Part shown: positions 49,040 to 59,720 of the stretch, piece after piece
Numbering within the stretch: the first letter of the stretch is position 1
Layout: each line of letters begins with the position of its first letter
NCBI GenBank assembly: GCA_030737875.1
Contig: CM060925.1
Coordinates: 481,801,514-481,865,513 of the forward strand
Direction: 5' to 3'
From: Allium sativum
Lineage: Eukaryota; Streptophyta; Magnoliopsida; Asparagales; Amaryllidaceae
Length of the DNA stretch: 64,000 bases
The notes under the pieces: generated by a model
Database searches by the model: none
What the model was told of the DNA's origin: nothing
Seen by the model: only the letters and a program-made list of their open reading frames with translations
Made by a program: the position numbers and the translations under genes

Positions 49040-49663
49040 AGGAGACAGCTAATGCAGCGCCTATCCCGTTAGTGAAAAAATTGACATCGTTAGTAAAAGA
49101 AAGAGACAAATCACATGGCATCCACTAGGGATTCTGAAGCGCTGAATCTGACCTGCTATGGTAAGAGAATGCACCGCTCAAATGAGAACCTCAGCGGCAA
49201 TGACAAAAAGCATTGACTAGAGGGGATCTCCTTGACAAATACCCTTTCCCGATAGAAAAACACCTTTGGCCGAACCATTGATAAGGACAGAAAACCAGCA
49301 GTTTGAAATAAGCCTCCAAATAAATTCAATACGAGGCTCTGGTAAACCGAAAGATCAGAGAATCCGGATGATGATGAACCAAGAAATGCAATCATAAGCT
49401 TTCACCATATCAAACTTTATCACCACATTGGAACCCAAGATCATTAGATCAATTTGGGAAATAAGTCCTTGGGCCAGAAGGACATTGTTAGTAATAAGTT
49501 GACCTTTGACAAAACGAGCTTGAGACAAAGAGACAATATGGTCAACGATCGACGCGGTACGAACAGACAAAATCTTGGAAATGACCTTATTCGAGAAGTC
49601 ACAGAGGCTAATCGGTAGGAAATCAGAGAAAGAACTGGGATTCTCACAATTAGGGATGAGCAC
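49040..49663 (-). pseudogene. LINE 2 reverse transcriptase, catalytic site lost
   Basis: The open piece 49663-49355 has L-P-I-S-L-C-D-F-S-N-K-V-I-S-K-I-L, A-R-F-V-K-G-Q and I-K-F-D-M-V-K-A-Y-D-C-I-S-W, the L1 RT motifs with one catalytic Asp. Downstream, about 49095-49050, the segment expected to be F-A-D-D reads S-F-T-N-D-V-N-F-F, so one of the two catalytic Asp residues is gone. A frame break lies between them. Confidence 0.75.
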
Positions 49664-49699
49664 AAAGATTGGTGGACGACCAAGCTTTGGATAGCATTC

Positions 49700-52424
49700 T
49701 GACCATCGCCCACAACCCCTGCATTAAACAAGAGGAATAATGAATAAAATGTGTGCCAGACAGCTGTGGATGATCATCATAGGTAGGTAACACACAATTG
49801 ATACCTATCGTAGAACTCACAACGCAAGGATAAAATATAGTAGAAAATACACAACAGGTAATTATAGTGAAGCATCATATAACAAACTTTTGAAACTTTC
49901 ACAACATCCTGAATGATTATCCAAACATCATAGGAAATATCAAAATCTATACATAAAGCCTCACTACAACACTCATAGAGTAACTCAAACTGTAGAAACA
50001 TAAATAGTAAATAGTAATAAAACTGGTACGTATGCCTCCAGCTCGCCTCCGAACTGCAACATCGTCCTCACTAATCACCTGTCACCTGCCACCTACTCTG
50101 CCCATCCACAACCGGATGAAAAGCCCAAGGTAATAAGAGGAAACATAAAACCTTGAGTTAGAAAACAGTCTTAGTGGGCGATAAAATAGCTAACAAACAT
50201 CAACAATAAAGTACATGAGAATGGATAGATAAACATACTAATCTACCCACAACACCAGAGAAGAACTCAACCCCATCTTCCCCACATCGGACGGTGATAA
50301 CCTTTACATCAAACACTTCAACCATTCATTCATGGAAACCAGAACAACCATTCACTCATGGATATCGGAAGCAAACACAACTAGCACTCAAAGAATCCAT
50401 ATTATTTGTATCTCACGTAAACCATCCTAATCGAATTCAACATCTCTCAAGCACAAGACACAAAGGCCTAAACCAATATTAGACAAGCACCCAAGAAACA
50501 TCCCCTTCGACGTTGGACAATCTACGTGCAACTAATCAACCATGACAGACACTGGCTACCACCGCCAATCCTGCTTCCAAGCCATCGTTAATCGTATGAT
50601 GGACAACCTTGCCATATGTCAAGAGCTAATGGTAGCCCTAGTTCTAGCATAAACTCCATATGCCTTTCAACGATACATATGCATGTCCAACCTTGACAAC
50701 TAGGCATTTCAACGATACCCAAGGTACTCGGCCTACAATCGGTCTTTTAGGTGCCCCTGTCGTACCCCTTCTTTGAGCCTGCTAGAACTTACGACAATGA
50801 TAATCTCTCAGCCTTCGCATCTCTAGTCATCCAAACCAACGACTTTTCATAGCTCAAGCAACCTTCTCAAGCAACCATTATCCACCAACTCACGCCCATT
50901 GAGTTGTTACGTCATTCGTTGTTCTACACCGATCAACGAACACCTTTCAACACTTCGAACCTTCCTACTTGAATTTCCTTCAAAGTCACACCATCACCGA
51001 GCCAAATCACATCAATATGTGATCGACCAAAGGATGACCAACCCCTTCACACTACTCGATCGACCAGAGCGACCAACCCTTCACACTACTCGACCGACCC
51101 TTCAACATCTCAGCAGAGACCGACCATGCTGCTTGACCCAACCATATTCGACTAACCTTGCTTTTGCTCAACTCCACATGGTGCAACCGACCCTTCTGCT
51201 TGACCTAACATGGTGCGATCGACCCGGAGTGACCAACCCCCTTCTGCTCTACGGCCGACCGACCAGGCTTCTCCCCTACGACCAACCGACCCGACCAGGA
51301 GGCTACTCGACCCGACCCAAAGTTGTACTACAATATACTACACACTATTGCACGTTGTACTGCACGCTCAACCACTCTACTCGTACACACGACCCATGGC
51401 CTGTACAGCCCCAATTCAAGCCCAATTTTGACAAAAACTTCGCCAATCAACTATCTCGATGAAATCTATTCATCCAATTCATCAATTACTACCATAAACA
51501 TGTTTTGAAATCATTAACAACATGAATATGTCAATTTCACTAAAATTACACAATTTTCACCAAAATCATTATAAATGAACATATGATCTAAATTTGCAGA
51601 TCTAACTTGCATAAACATATAAAATAACATAGAAATTACCGGTTTAAACTTGCTAAATCAGATCCTATACTGATTCATATGAAAATGGATTCACCAAGGT
51701 GTAGATCTATGAGAAAATGGTTGAATTTGATGAAAAACATGACCAAACATTCATATGCTTGATTGAATCCATGTAAGAGATGCATATCACTCACCAATTA
51801 TCCAAATCAAAGAAAAAACAATGGATTAAGATTCCGAACAGCAAGAAATTCTAAACTCCTTGATTTGACGAACTCTCCCTTGCAACGATGTAGATCTAGC
51901 CTCAAATGGTATAGATCTTCGATTTCCTTCCTTGGATTTTGATTTTTAATGGTGGAAAGGTGTTAGAGGAAGGAGGAACAGAGACCACCAAATGAGAAAA
52001 TGGAGAAACTAAACCATTCTCCATACCTCTCGCCCCCTATATATAGCTTTCCACTAGTCCACTAATGAGCCTCTACAAATCAGCCCATTAAGGCTTCACT
52101 AACCTGAACAGCCAACTGTTAAACCTTAAAACAACGATTCCTCCCAAACCGCTGAGCCAAATCTTTATTGTAACCACTCTATGGAAAGACAATCATGATT
52201 TCCTTTCCAATGGCATAGGTCTCACCACCTGATTCAACCTGAGTCAAAAGTTATGCCCTGTACAAGAATGATAGGGGCAAAACGGTCACAAACAAAATTG
52301 GTAAAAATTATGGACACTCACTATCCCATAAACAACATATTAAAATATGAGAATGATTCGATCCTCAGGAAATAAAATAAAAATATTTTATGATCCTCCG
52401 ATACGTAAAATGCGGGTTGTTACA
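49700..52424 (-). repeat. 3' LTR of element D, 2725 bp
   Basis: On the - strand it opens TGTAACAACCCGC (52424) and ends TGGTCA (49700 side). A TATA box, CTATATATAG, lies at 52046-52037. A CGACC-rich patch occupies about 51020-51310 and creates a 187-codon + strand frame (50899-51462) that I do not regard as a gene. Confidence 0.85.
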
Positions 52425-52440
52425 TTCTCCCCTCCTTAAG
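52425..52440 (-). other. Polypurine tract of element D
   Basis: On the - strand CTTAAGGAGGGGAGAA precedes the TG of the LTR; the last 13 bases are identical to the tract of element A. Confidence 0.9.
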
Positions 52441-52639
52441 AATTTCGCCCCCCCAAATTCCAAGCAAACACAAGCAACCACAATAATTGTGCATGCCTAT
52501 CATCCATGAGAAGTCAATTCTATGATCCAAACTAGCAACCATCAAGCCATGAATCCAGATCCTTATCCTAGCATGCGGAATTCTTTCAAACAACAACAAG
52601 ATACAACGATGATACGATATTAAAGAGTCCTACCAACGA

Positions 52640-53163
52640 AGAGTATGGATGAGTCGCCTTCATGCTCTCTTCTGTCTCCCACGTACAAATCATCGCCATC
52701 TTCACACCATTGTACCTTGACTATCTTAACCGTCTTCCTCCTAAGTTGTTTCGTGTCATTTCCCATAACACGAAGCGACTATGAGGTTTCGCAACTGAGG
52801 TTTCTACTTCTAGGTCTTCGTACTGCTCTAGAGATACCACCATATTTGAATCTTGCATGAGCTTCCGTAGAAACGGCACATGGAAAACATTATGCACAGT
52901 CGACATCTTCTCAGGTAACTCCAATATATACGTGAGCTTTCCAATTCGCTCGACTATCGGAAATGGTTCAACGAACCTTGGATCTAGCTTTCCCTTATTT
53001 TAGAATCGAACCACATGCTTCAACGGTGAAATCTTCACAAAAGCCATATCACCTACGTAGAATTCCAAATCCTTTCAACGCTTATCGGCATAACTCTTAT
53101 GACAATCTTGGGCTGCATTCTTTCGTTGCCAAACAATCTCGATACAATCCGAGGTCTCTCTAA
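52640..53163 (-). pseudogene. Element D integrase C-terminus and chromodomain-like tail
   Basis: The open piece 52924-52721 has H-N-V-F-H-V-P-F-L-R-K-L, a segment that in chromoviruses closes the integrase C-terminal domain. After a stop, T-W-E-T-E-E-S-M-K-A-T-H-P-Y (about 52690-52640) matches the end of a chromodomain (ATWE-E--M---YP). Upstream, D-M-A-F-V-K-I-S-P (about 53050) belongs to the same domain. Chromodomains direct integration to marked chromatin. Confidence 0.7.
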
Positions 53164-54165
53164 TCATCTCAGGCCAAGTACCAAATTATCTCCAATTTCT
53201 AACCAACATGTTGGAAAATTGCACAGCCTCCCATTCAATGCTTCGTATGGTGCCATCCCAATGCTATACTGGTAGCTATTATTATATGCAAACTCAACTA
53301 GCTGTAGATGGTCTTCCCATGATCCCCCAAAATCCAATACACAAGCTCTTAGGAGATCTTCCAAAACTTGGTTAACCCTCTCAGTTTGACCATCGTTTTG
53401 GGGATGATAAGCCGTACTCAAGCACAACTCGGTTCGCAAAGATTCCTGCAAACTCTTCCAAAATCCACTCGTAAATAATGGATCTCGATCACCTACTATG
53501 CTCTTTGGGATATCATGGAATTGAACTATCCATTTCACATAAAGTTCAGCCAATTTCAATGTCGTCCTAGTCAATTTGACAGGAATGAACCTTGCACTTT
53601 TGGTCAAGCGATCAACAATGACCTAAATTCCTTCGTTTCCTGCCCTAGTTCTAGGTAGTCCATCGATAAAATCCATCGACACTTACTCCCACTTCCGCGT
53701 AGGAACTTCCAATGGATGAAGCAAACCACTCGGCTTATTCTGTTCAGCTTTCACTAACTGATAGTTCATACACTTGGAAATGAACTTTCCAATATCTCTC
53801 TTCATCTCCTCCCAGTAGTAGATTCGCTTCATGTCTTGATACATCTTATTACCACCGGGATGAATCGTCAACTTTGAGTGATGACATTCCCTCAGAACCT
53901 CATCTCTTATTCTGTTGACATCAGGAAAAACTAGTCGCCCTTGCTTTATAAGCCAACCTTTTTGATCGACTTTGAACTCTTTATTCTCTAGTTCCAGCTT
54001 CTGGATAAACTCGACAAGCTTCACATCTCGCTTTTGGGTCTTGCCGATCCTTTCAACAAGAGTAGGTCTTATCGATAAGCTTGCCAACATTTCTGGTTCC
54101 AACTCGCACCTTGGCCTGAAATCAAACCTTGCCAAATACTCGAGGCTCTTACATTTCGAAAACAT
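53164..54165 (-). pseudogene. Element D integrase
   Basis: The zinc-binding HHCC region is in 54165-53683: R-E-C-H-H-S-K-L-T-I-H-P-G and K-C-M-N-Y, where the second Cys is now Tyr. After a break, the core in 53607-53164 keeps the second and third acidic residues (G-D-R-D-P-L-F and D-G-Q-T-E-R-V-N-Q); the first lies in the disrupted stretch near 53660 (M-D-F-I-D-G). S-W-E-D-H-L-Q-L-V-E-F-A-Y-N follows. The enzyme would insert element DNA into the genome; the breaks make it inactive as it stands. Confidence 0.88.
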
Positions 54166-54189
54166 CGCTCCAAAACTTGCGTGTCTTTG

Positions 54190-55604
54190 ACTTAACGCAT
54201 CTGCAACTGCATTACCCTTGCCAGGATTATAGGCTATACCAAAATCATACGATGCCAGAAACTATAACCACTGTTGCTGCCGAAGATTCAAATCCTTTTG
54301 GGAGAAAGATACTTCAATGGCTTATGATCCGTGAACAACTCGAATCGAACTCCAAATAGGTAATGTCTCCACTTCTTCAGAGCACACACAATCTCCGCCA
54401 ACTCCAAATCATGAGTTCGAAAGTTTTTCTCATGTGGCTTTAGCTATCGACTAGCGTAGGCCACATTCTTATCCTTCTGCATTAGCACTGCCCAAGGTCC
54501 AGTGCCACATGCATCGGTATATACCACCATCTCTTTATTCCCACTCGGAATGGTCAACACAGGAGCACTAATTAGTTTCTTCTTTAGGATTCCAAACGCT
54601 TGCCCACACTTTGCATCCCATGTGAACACTTGATTCTTTTTTGTTAATCCTGTCAATAGTGCAGCTATCTTGGAGAAATCCTTGATAAACCGTTGGTAAT
54701 AACCAGCCAACCCAAGAAAACTTCTCACATCCGTCGCATTCTTATGTTTATCCCAGTCCTGGATTGCTGCCACTTTAGCCGGGTCAACCGCTATTCCATT
54801 TCCAGAAACAACATGGCCTAAGAACCTTAATTCGCTCTTCCAGAAGTGACACTTCGAAAAATTGGCCCTCAGTTGATGCTTTCGCAAGATTTCCAACACA
54901 ATTCTCAAGTGCGTCTTGTGTTCTTCCTCATTCCGAGCATAAACCAGAATATCATCCACGAACACAAGCCCGAACTTGTTCAATTGATCTCTGAAAACTC
55001 TATTCATAAGATCTACGAAATACATTAGCACGTTAGTCAACCCAAATGGCATTACCAACCATTCGAACAAACCAGATGGTGTCCTAAAAGCAGTCTTTGG
55101 CACACTATCCTTTGCCACCCTCAACTGGTGAAATCCAGTTGCTAAATCCATCTAAGAAAACAGTTCGGCTTCGTGAAGCTGATCGAACAAGTCATCAATC
55201 CTCGGCAACGGATACTTGTTCTTCTTGGTCACCTTGTTCAGCTCACGATAGTCTACACACAATCCTAACAAGCCATCTGCCTTAGCTGCAAACACGACCG
55301 GTGCCCCCCATTCGGAAACACTTCTCCAAATTAATCCATTTCCTAGAAGATCGCGAACTTGCACCTCCAACTCTCGTTGTTCCTTAGGCGCCATCCGCCT
55401 AAGAGGCATAACGATTGGTCTAGCACCCTCGACCAAATCGATCCTAAACTCGTTCTCACGATGCGGCGGTAACCCTTTGACCTCGTCAAAGGCATCTTCA
55501 TACTCATTAGTGATCAGCACAGTTGACAAGTCTTCCTGTGGAATCCCAAGCAAGTATAGATAGATTACGAAGACGCCCACTTTGCTCTTACATCTAATCA
55601 ACAC
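54190..55604 (-). pseudogene. Element D reverse transcriptase and RNase H
   Basis: One frame runs from 55604 to 54444, with TAG at 55154-55152 as the only stop inside and another TAG (54446-54444) ending it. Motifs: [29 protein letters not shown], catalytic F-V-D-D-I-L-V-Y (both Asp present), F-L-G-H-V-V and [12 protein letters not shown]. RNase H follows, Y-T-D-A-C-G-T-G then T-D-H-K-P-L-K-Y-L and G-N-A-V-A-D-A-L-S, with a frameshift near 54300. Both TAG codons are one C-to-T change from CAG. Confidence 0.9.
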
Positions 55605-55607
55605 CTT

Positions 55608-56171
55608 TCACCCATCCACATCCCTGACTCTCACCTCTAGCTTCTTGCAATTCACCCTTACCGCATACCTCTTGAGCCAATCCATGCCCAAGATGATCCC
55701 AAACCCAGCGAAGTTAAGAACAAAGCAATCACACTCAAAAGAGCAACCATGACTCGAAAACACTAGATCATGACACAACATGCACAAACTGGACGACCCC
55801 ACAACCGGATTAGTCGCGATCAATGATCTATCAAAAATCTCGGGTTCCAAACCCAAGTGGCACACAAGCTCATTGCAAATGAAAGAATGTGATGCTCCAG
55901 TATCGAACAATACACGCACTAAAACACCATTAACTAAAAGAGTACCTTGAACGACAACTCTCTTTCTCTTCTCCTCTGCAGTAGGAGCTCTTAAAGAATA
56001 TGGCACGGCTTCCAAAGCATATTCCTTCACAATATGCTTGCCCTTAGCTGATTCTGGACAATCCTTCTTCTCATGCTCAAGCTTTCCACACTTGAAGTAC
56101 TTCTTTTCAGCTTTGGGGTTCTTGAACTCATTTGAGTAATGACCCTTCTGTTGGCAGTTAAAGCAAACCAC
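55608..56171 (-). pseudogene. Element D zinc knuckles and aspartic protease
   Basis: An open frame of 187 codons. Residues 3-16 are a knuckle with its last Cys replaced by Phe, and 21-38 a second one of the form F-K-C-x5-H-x4-C. The protease active site V-L-F-D-T-G-A-S-H-S-F-I is intact near residue 88, and G-M-D-W-L lies near residue 163. TGA at 55610-55608 separates it from RT, in the same frame, so the original was one polyprotein. Confidence 0.9.
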
Positions 56172-56246
56172 CTCACTCTTAGGCTTCTTCTGGCCATCCT
56201 CCCCTTTCTGGTGTTGTTGCTTCCTCTTCTTGTTATTACCTCCTTG

Positions 56247-56992
56247 CTATGGTTTCTGAAATTCCTTGGTTTCAGCGACAAAATTTGCTTCCTTAGGAAA
56301 CAAGCTCTTATGGCAAGCAACTTTTTCCATAATCTTATCAAATGGATCAGCAAGATGATCCACCAATGGCCTTCCAATATAGGTATCCAGACCCATGACA
56401 AACTTCTCGTTCTTCTGATAAGATGTGTCAATGTATGAATGAGCATATCTGGACAAGACCTCGAAATATGAAACATAATCAAGTACAGAATGACCATTCT
56501 GTTTTAGCTCTACGAACTTCTTGAATAAGGCTGACTTCTGAGCAATAGAGATAAACTTTGCTTCAAACTTAGCTTGGAATTACTCCCATGAAATCTCCTC
56601 TTCGGGGTCTCAAGTGTAACTGAATTCCACCTTTCCATGGCCTTGCCTTGCAACTGCCTTGACGTAAGCTTTCTCTTAGTTGTAACTTCCAAACCCAAGT
56701 CTCCAAAGATACGAACACAAGAATCCATCCACCTCTGAACCTCTTCAGCTGGTTCAGTCCCATTGAATGGTTTTCCTCCTAGAGATGCATAATCCTTGCA
56801 CAACATTGCAAAATCCACAACCCTATGAATTCGCACACCTACATCCACCGTGGCTACCACTAGAGCGGGTACCCTTCGCATGACTGCTTCCATCATGGAC
56901 TCAAACACGGCTGGGTAGTCTGGTATACCACCATTACCCCCTCCAGGCACAACCCCTTCCGTAGTAGTGTGTCTTGTAGTTCGTCGACTCAT
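56247..56992 (-). pseudogene. Element D gag, frameshifted
   Basis: It begins M-S-R-R-T-T-R-H-T-T at 56992. Residues 55-130 have the gag domain (F-N-G-T-E-P-A-E-E-V-Q-R-W-M-D, then A-M-E-R-W-N). Frame changes near 56580 and 56500 move the rest into other frames (56497-56247), where Y-I-G-R-P-L-V-D and P-F-D-K-I-M-E-K-V-A-C-H-K-S-L-F are seen. Confidence 0.8.
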
Positions 56993-57159
56993 TCTAAATC
57001 TGCAAATTAGAATGATTAGCCACTTGCAAGAAAACCGCTAAAGAAGTACAAACGCTACTATACTATATAGTATCATATAGTATACATCCAACTGAAGTCT
57101 ACAAATACGTCTCTCATACGTGATTACATCTTCGAACTTTGGCTAAATCGTTAACCAAA

Positions 57160-57171
57160 GCTCTGATGCCA
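57160..57171 (-). other. Primer binding site of element D
   Basis: On the - strand TGGCATCAGAGC lies four bases from the LTR end; it differs by one base (T to C) from the tRNA-iMet site in A and B. Confidence 0.85.
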
Positions 57172-57175
57172 AAAG

Positions 57176-57593
57176 TGATGACCGCCCACAACCCCTGCAC
57201 AAAACACGAGGAATAATGACTGAAAGGTGTGTCTGGCAACTGTGGATGATCATCACAGGTCGGTAAACACAATCGATACCTTTTGTAGAACCCACAACAC
57301 AAGCATAAAATATAGTAGAAAATATACAGCAGGTAATGATAGTGAAGCATCATATAACAAACTTTTGAAACTTTCACAACATCCTGAAAGATTATCCAAA
57401 CATCATAGGAAATATCAAAGTCTGTACATAAAGCCTCACTACATAACTTATAGAGTAACTCAAACAGCGGAAACAAAAATAGTAAATAGTAGTAAAACTT
57501 GTACGTAAGCCTATAGCTCGCCTCTGAACTGCAACATCGTCCTCACAAATCACTTGCCACCTAGTCTGCCCATCCACAACCGGATGAACAACC
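57176..57593 (-). repeat. 5' LTR of element D, partial
   Basis: It matches 49700-50116 from TGATGACCGCCC onward. The match stops at 57593, where TGTTAGATC of element E begins, so E probably inserted here and the remainder of this LTR should lie beyond the window. Confidence 0.85.
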
Positions 57594-57909
57594 TGTTAGA
57601 TCAAAATTTGGACCTAACACCCAAATCGTTTTGATTCTTAAAGAATTTTAACTGGAGAATCAAGAAAAAGTAGAAAACACACAGAATTTATAGTGGTTCG
57701 GCGTTAACGAGCCTACGTCCACTTTATATGTTATCGATTATACTTTGAATGCTAATACAATCAATGATTTCTCTCAAGCTCACTTTTACAATTATGATTT
57801 CTCTCAGTAATCTCGAAATAAAACTGATAAGAAATGGTGGTATGACAATAATGGCGGAATCAGTACTCAGTATTGCCCCAAAAGATCCTAAAAAATGCCA
57901 AGCTTTGGG

Positions 57910-57920
57910 CTATTTATAGC
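57910..57920 (-). promoter_or_regulatory. TATA box of the element E LTR
   Basis: GCTATAAATAG on the - strand, about 0.47 kb inside the LTR. This leaves about 0.3 kb for R and U5. Confidence 0.65.
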
Positions 57921-57933
57921 TGATTTTGTCAGG

Positions 57934-58318
57934 CGGATCGCGGTCACACGTGGCACAAATCCCGAGAATATCGGATCATATCGCAGCCTTACGAAGAATT
58001 AGTCAAATTAGCCATTGTGTACAGGTGTCGCGATCCCCATAAATATCGGATCGAGCAAAGGGAGAGAATTAGTCAAAGTGGCAGTTGGGGACACGTGTCG
58101 CTGGATCCGTGCATCTCGGATCGCTGAAGACTAGCTCGTGCTTGAACAGGTCAGAAGCCTCGCTATGCATCAGGGGATCGGATCGGTCTGTGCAGGATAG
58201 TGGCGTAAGGACGGATCGAGTCGTGCAAGGGTAGTCGGATCGCTGAAGCTATGGGGGCGATCCGATGAGGGGCGATCCGAGAGGGGCGATTCGAGAGGGG
58301 CGACCCGATCCTTCATGG
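57934..58318. promoter_or_regulatory. Cluster of CGGATCG/CGATCC motifs and G-boxes in the E LTR U3
   Basis: GATC flanked by C or G recurs about 15 times, with CGGATCG at 57934, 58047, 58117, 58212 and 58235. CACGTG G-boxes lie at 57947-57952 and 58092-58097. A unit of about 67 bases (GAATTAGTCAAA, then ACAGGTGTCGC or ACACGTGTCGC, then GATCC and CGGATC) is duplicated at about 57998-58130. GGGGCGATCCGA repeats follow at 58254-58310. The cluster sits upstream of the - strand TATA box, as an enhancer would. Confidence 0.6.
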
Positions 58319-58393
58319 ACTTTTAAGGAACGTGGTTTCATACTTTCCTCTTGTGAATGAACCTTGGTGGCTTGGTTAAAAAGTTAGCCAACA

Positions 58394-58405
58394 TTTTGCC
58401 CCCTC
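58394..58405 (-). other. Polypurine tract of element E
   Basis: GAGGGGGCAAAA on the - strand immediately before TGTTGG. It gives the element's orientation. Confidence 0.65.
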
Positions 58406-58860
58406 GAAGTATGTTTTATCGATGATGGAACATGCTTCGAAACTGTGGAAACGTCTTTCCATAAAGAGATGCAAATTAGTGGTAGCGTCTATCCGAAAGG
58501 CCATATCGTTTACAGAAAGCTGTTTCTTTGCTTGCCATAAATATCGGATAAATCTTTAATAGTTTCCCTGTTTATTGGACAATTATTTTCTGGGATCTTT
58601 CAGAGTCTTCATTATCGAATCTATCAGGTGCATTTTTGAATTTTCATTCCTGTCGGTCATTTATCGGTTCGGATCGCATGCGCGAGTCGCGGTCCGTTAG
58701 CGAGTCATTCGCCTCGTCCTTTGGTGAGCACTTGGGCCTCTTCACGGAACGGAACGAGGTGGGCTTCTCTTTGAGACGTGGTGGGCTTTTGGTTCGCGGC
58801 CCGTCTATTTTCGCGGATCGAATAAGACAAAAAGGGGAGACAAACGGTCGCCCTTTTGCC

Positions 58861-58868
58861 TATATAAA
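58861..58868 (+). promoter_or_regulatory. TATA box of the antisense gene
   Basis: TATATAAA is followed after about 30 bases by a C/T-rich start region (CTCTTCTTTTTTCTTTG) and the leader words GAGAGAAAACCCTAAC, common in plant 5' UTRs. The promoter faces away from the element E LTR. Confidence 0.65.
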
Positions 58869-58987
58869 TCGATCCTCACCCTCATTCTCCTCTTCTTTTT
58901 TCTTTGTTCGCAGCCGCCATCAATTTTCTTGAGAGAAAACCCTAACTTTGATTTTCAAATTTCCAACCAATCTCAAACTTTAAGAAG

Positions 58988-59718
58988 GTAATTAAACAGC
59001 TTTTCTTTAGTTTCTAGCTTGTTCGTACTGATTTAGAAAGTGGAGACAGCGGAAATTCGTAGGATTCGACGATAGTGAACGCGAGCGTGCCTGGTGCGAT
59101 TCCATGGACTTAAGGATGAAGAGGAGAGTCGAGGAAGAAGAAGGAAGGGATGACCAGGTCGGTTCGTGGGCGAGGCCCGAGTTCGAAGCGGTGGATCGGA
59201 TCGCGGAAATGGCAAGGCTACGATTCGTGGGGAACTAGACGTGAGTGTCGGATCGCGGGGATACCGGAACTTCGGGTCGTGGAGGATGGGGGGCGATGCG
59301 GATCGCTAAGAAACCATCGCGATCCGTTCTGGATGAATTGGTGCGCCTCACGATTCGAAGCTTTTCCATGATCTAGTACCCTTCCGCGTACTGAGTCCTT
59401 CACCACGATCCGTCCACATGTCGCGATCCGAACCTGTCCTGCGATCCGACTGACGAACGATCTGATGCACACGCTGACTAAATAATATGATGCAACTCTA
59501 ACAAATCGATGAACAGTTAGGTTAGAGCCTTTGAGACGAACATTCCGGATCGAACAAATGCATAATCTATCAACCGAACAATGACCAATGTCTGGATGAT
59601 TTTGTCGACCCTTGTACTTTTCTTCAATGCACGCACAAACACACACACGCCGGCACTTGCACACACAGGGGGGACGGGTAGTTTTAATCTCATTTCTCAT
59701 GTTTTCTCGCCTAAACAG
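58988..59718 (+). other. Probable 5'-UTR intron of the antisense gene, 731 bp
   Basis: The donor is AAG|GTAATT at 58987/58988 and the acceptor AAACAG at 59713-59718, two bases before the start codon ATG 59721. The intron carries more GATCCG/CGGATC motifs (59170-59460). Short frames within it are not credible genes. Confidence 0.6.
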
Positions 59719-59720
59719 TA

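Larger units (their letters stand above)
47250..49699 (-). mobile_element. LINE 2: truncated L1-type element
   Basis: It has the 3' half of ORF2 only: reverse transcriptase (about 49663-49040), zinc-binding domain (48250-48026) and about 0.8 kb of 3' sequence. It is a diverged relative of LINE 1, for example in the stretch 3' of the zinc domain (47890-47990 against 10520-10650). It stops at the end of the element D LTR, so it was either 5'-truncated or cut by D. The end near 47250 is approximate. Confidence 0.75.
49700..57593 (-). mobile_element. Element D: chromodomain-type Ty3/gypsy element, degenerate autonomous copy
   Basis: On the - strand: 5' LTR (57593-57176, cut by element E), PBS, gag, zinc knuckles, protease, RT, RNase H, integrase, chromodomain-like end, polypurine tract and 3' LTR (52424-49700). 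Domain order (PR-RT-RH-INT-chromodomain) marks a chromovirus, probably of the Tekay/Del group. It is broken by a few stops and frameshifts. The comparable LTR parts differ at roughly one base in ten, so it is much older than A. Confidence 0.88.
57594..58393 (-). repeat. 3' LTR of element E, about 800 bp
   Basis: On the - strand it opens TGTTGGCTAAC (58393) and ends GATCTAACA (57594). The second copy is outside the window, so the right boundary rests on the TG/CA pair and the polypurine tract. It has a TATA box at 57920-57910, dense CGGATCG motifs upstream of it, and a TGGTTCGGC / ACGTCCAC stretch (57693-57722) familiar from many plant LTRs. Confidence 0.65.

Noticed and set aside
50899..51462. 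187-codon + strand frame
   Set aside because: It lies inside the element D LTR, is antisense to the element and is made of CGACC-type repeats.
57594..58990. Reading element E as a + strand element with gag at 59721
   Set aside because: No primer site follows any possible LTR end on the + strand, whereas the - strand gives a TG/CA-bounded LTR, a TATA box and a polypurine tract in proper order.
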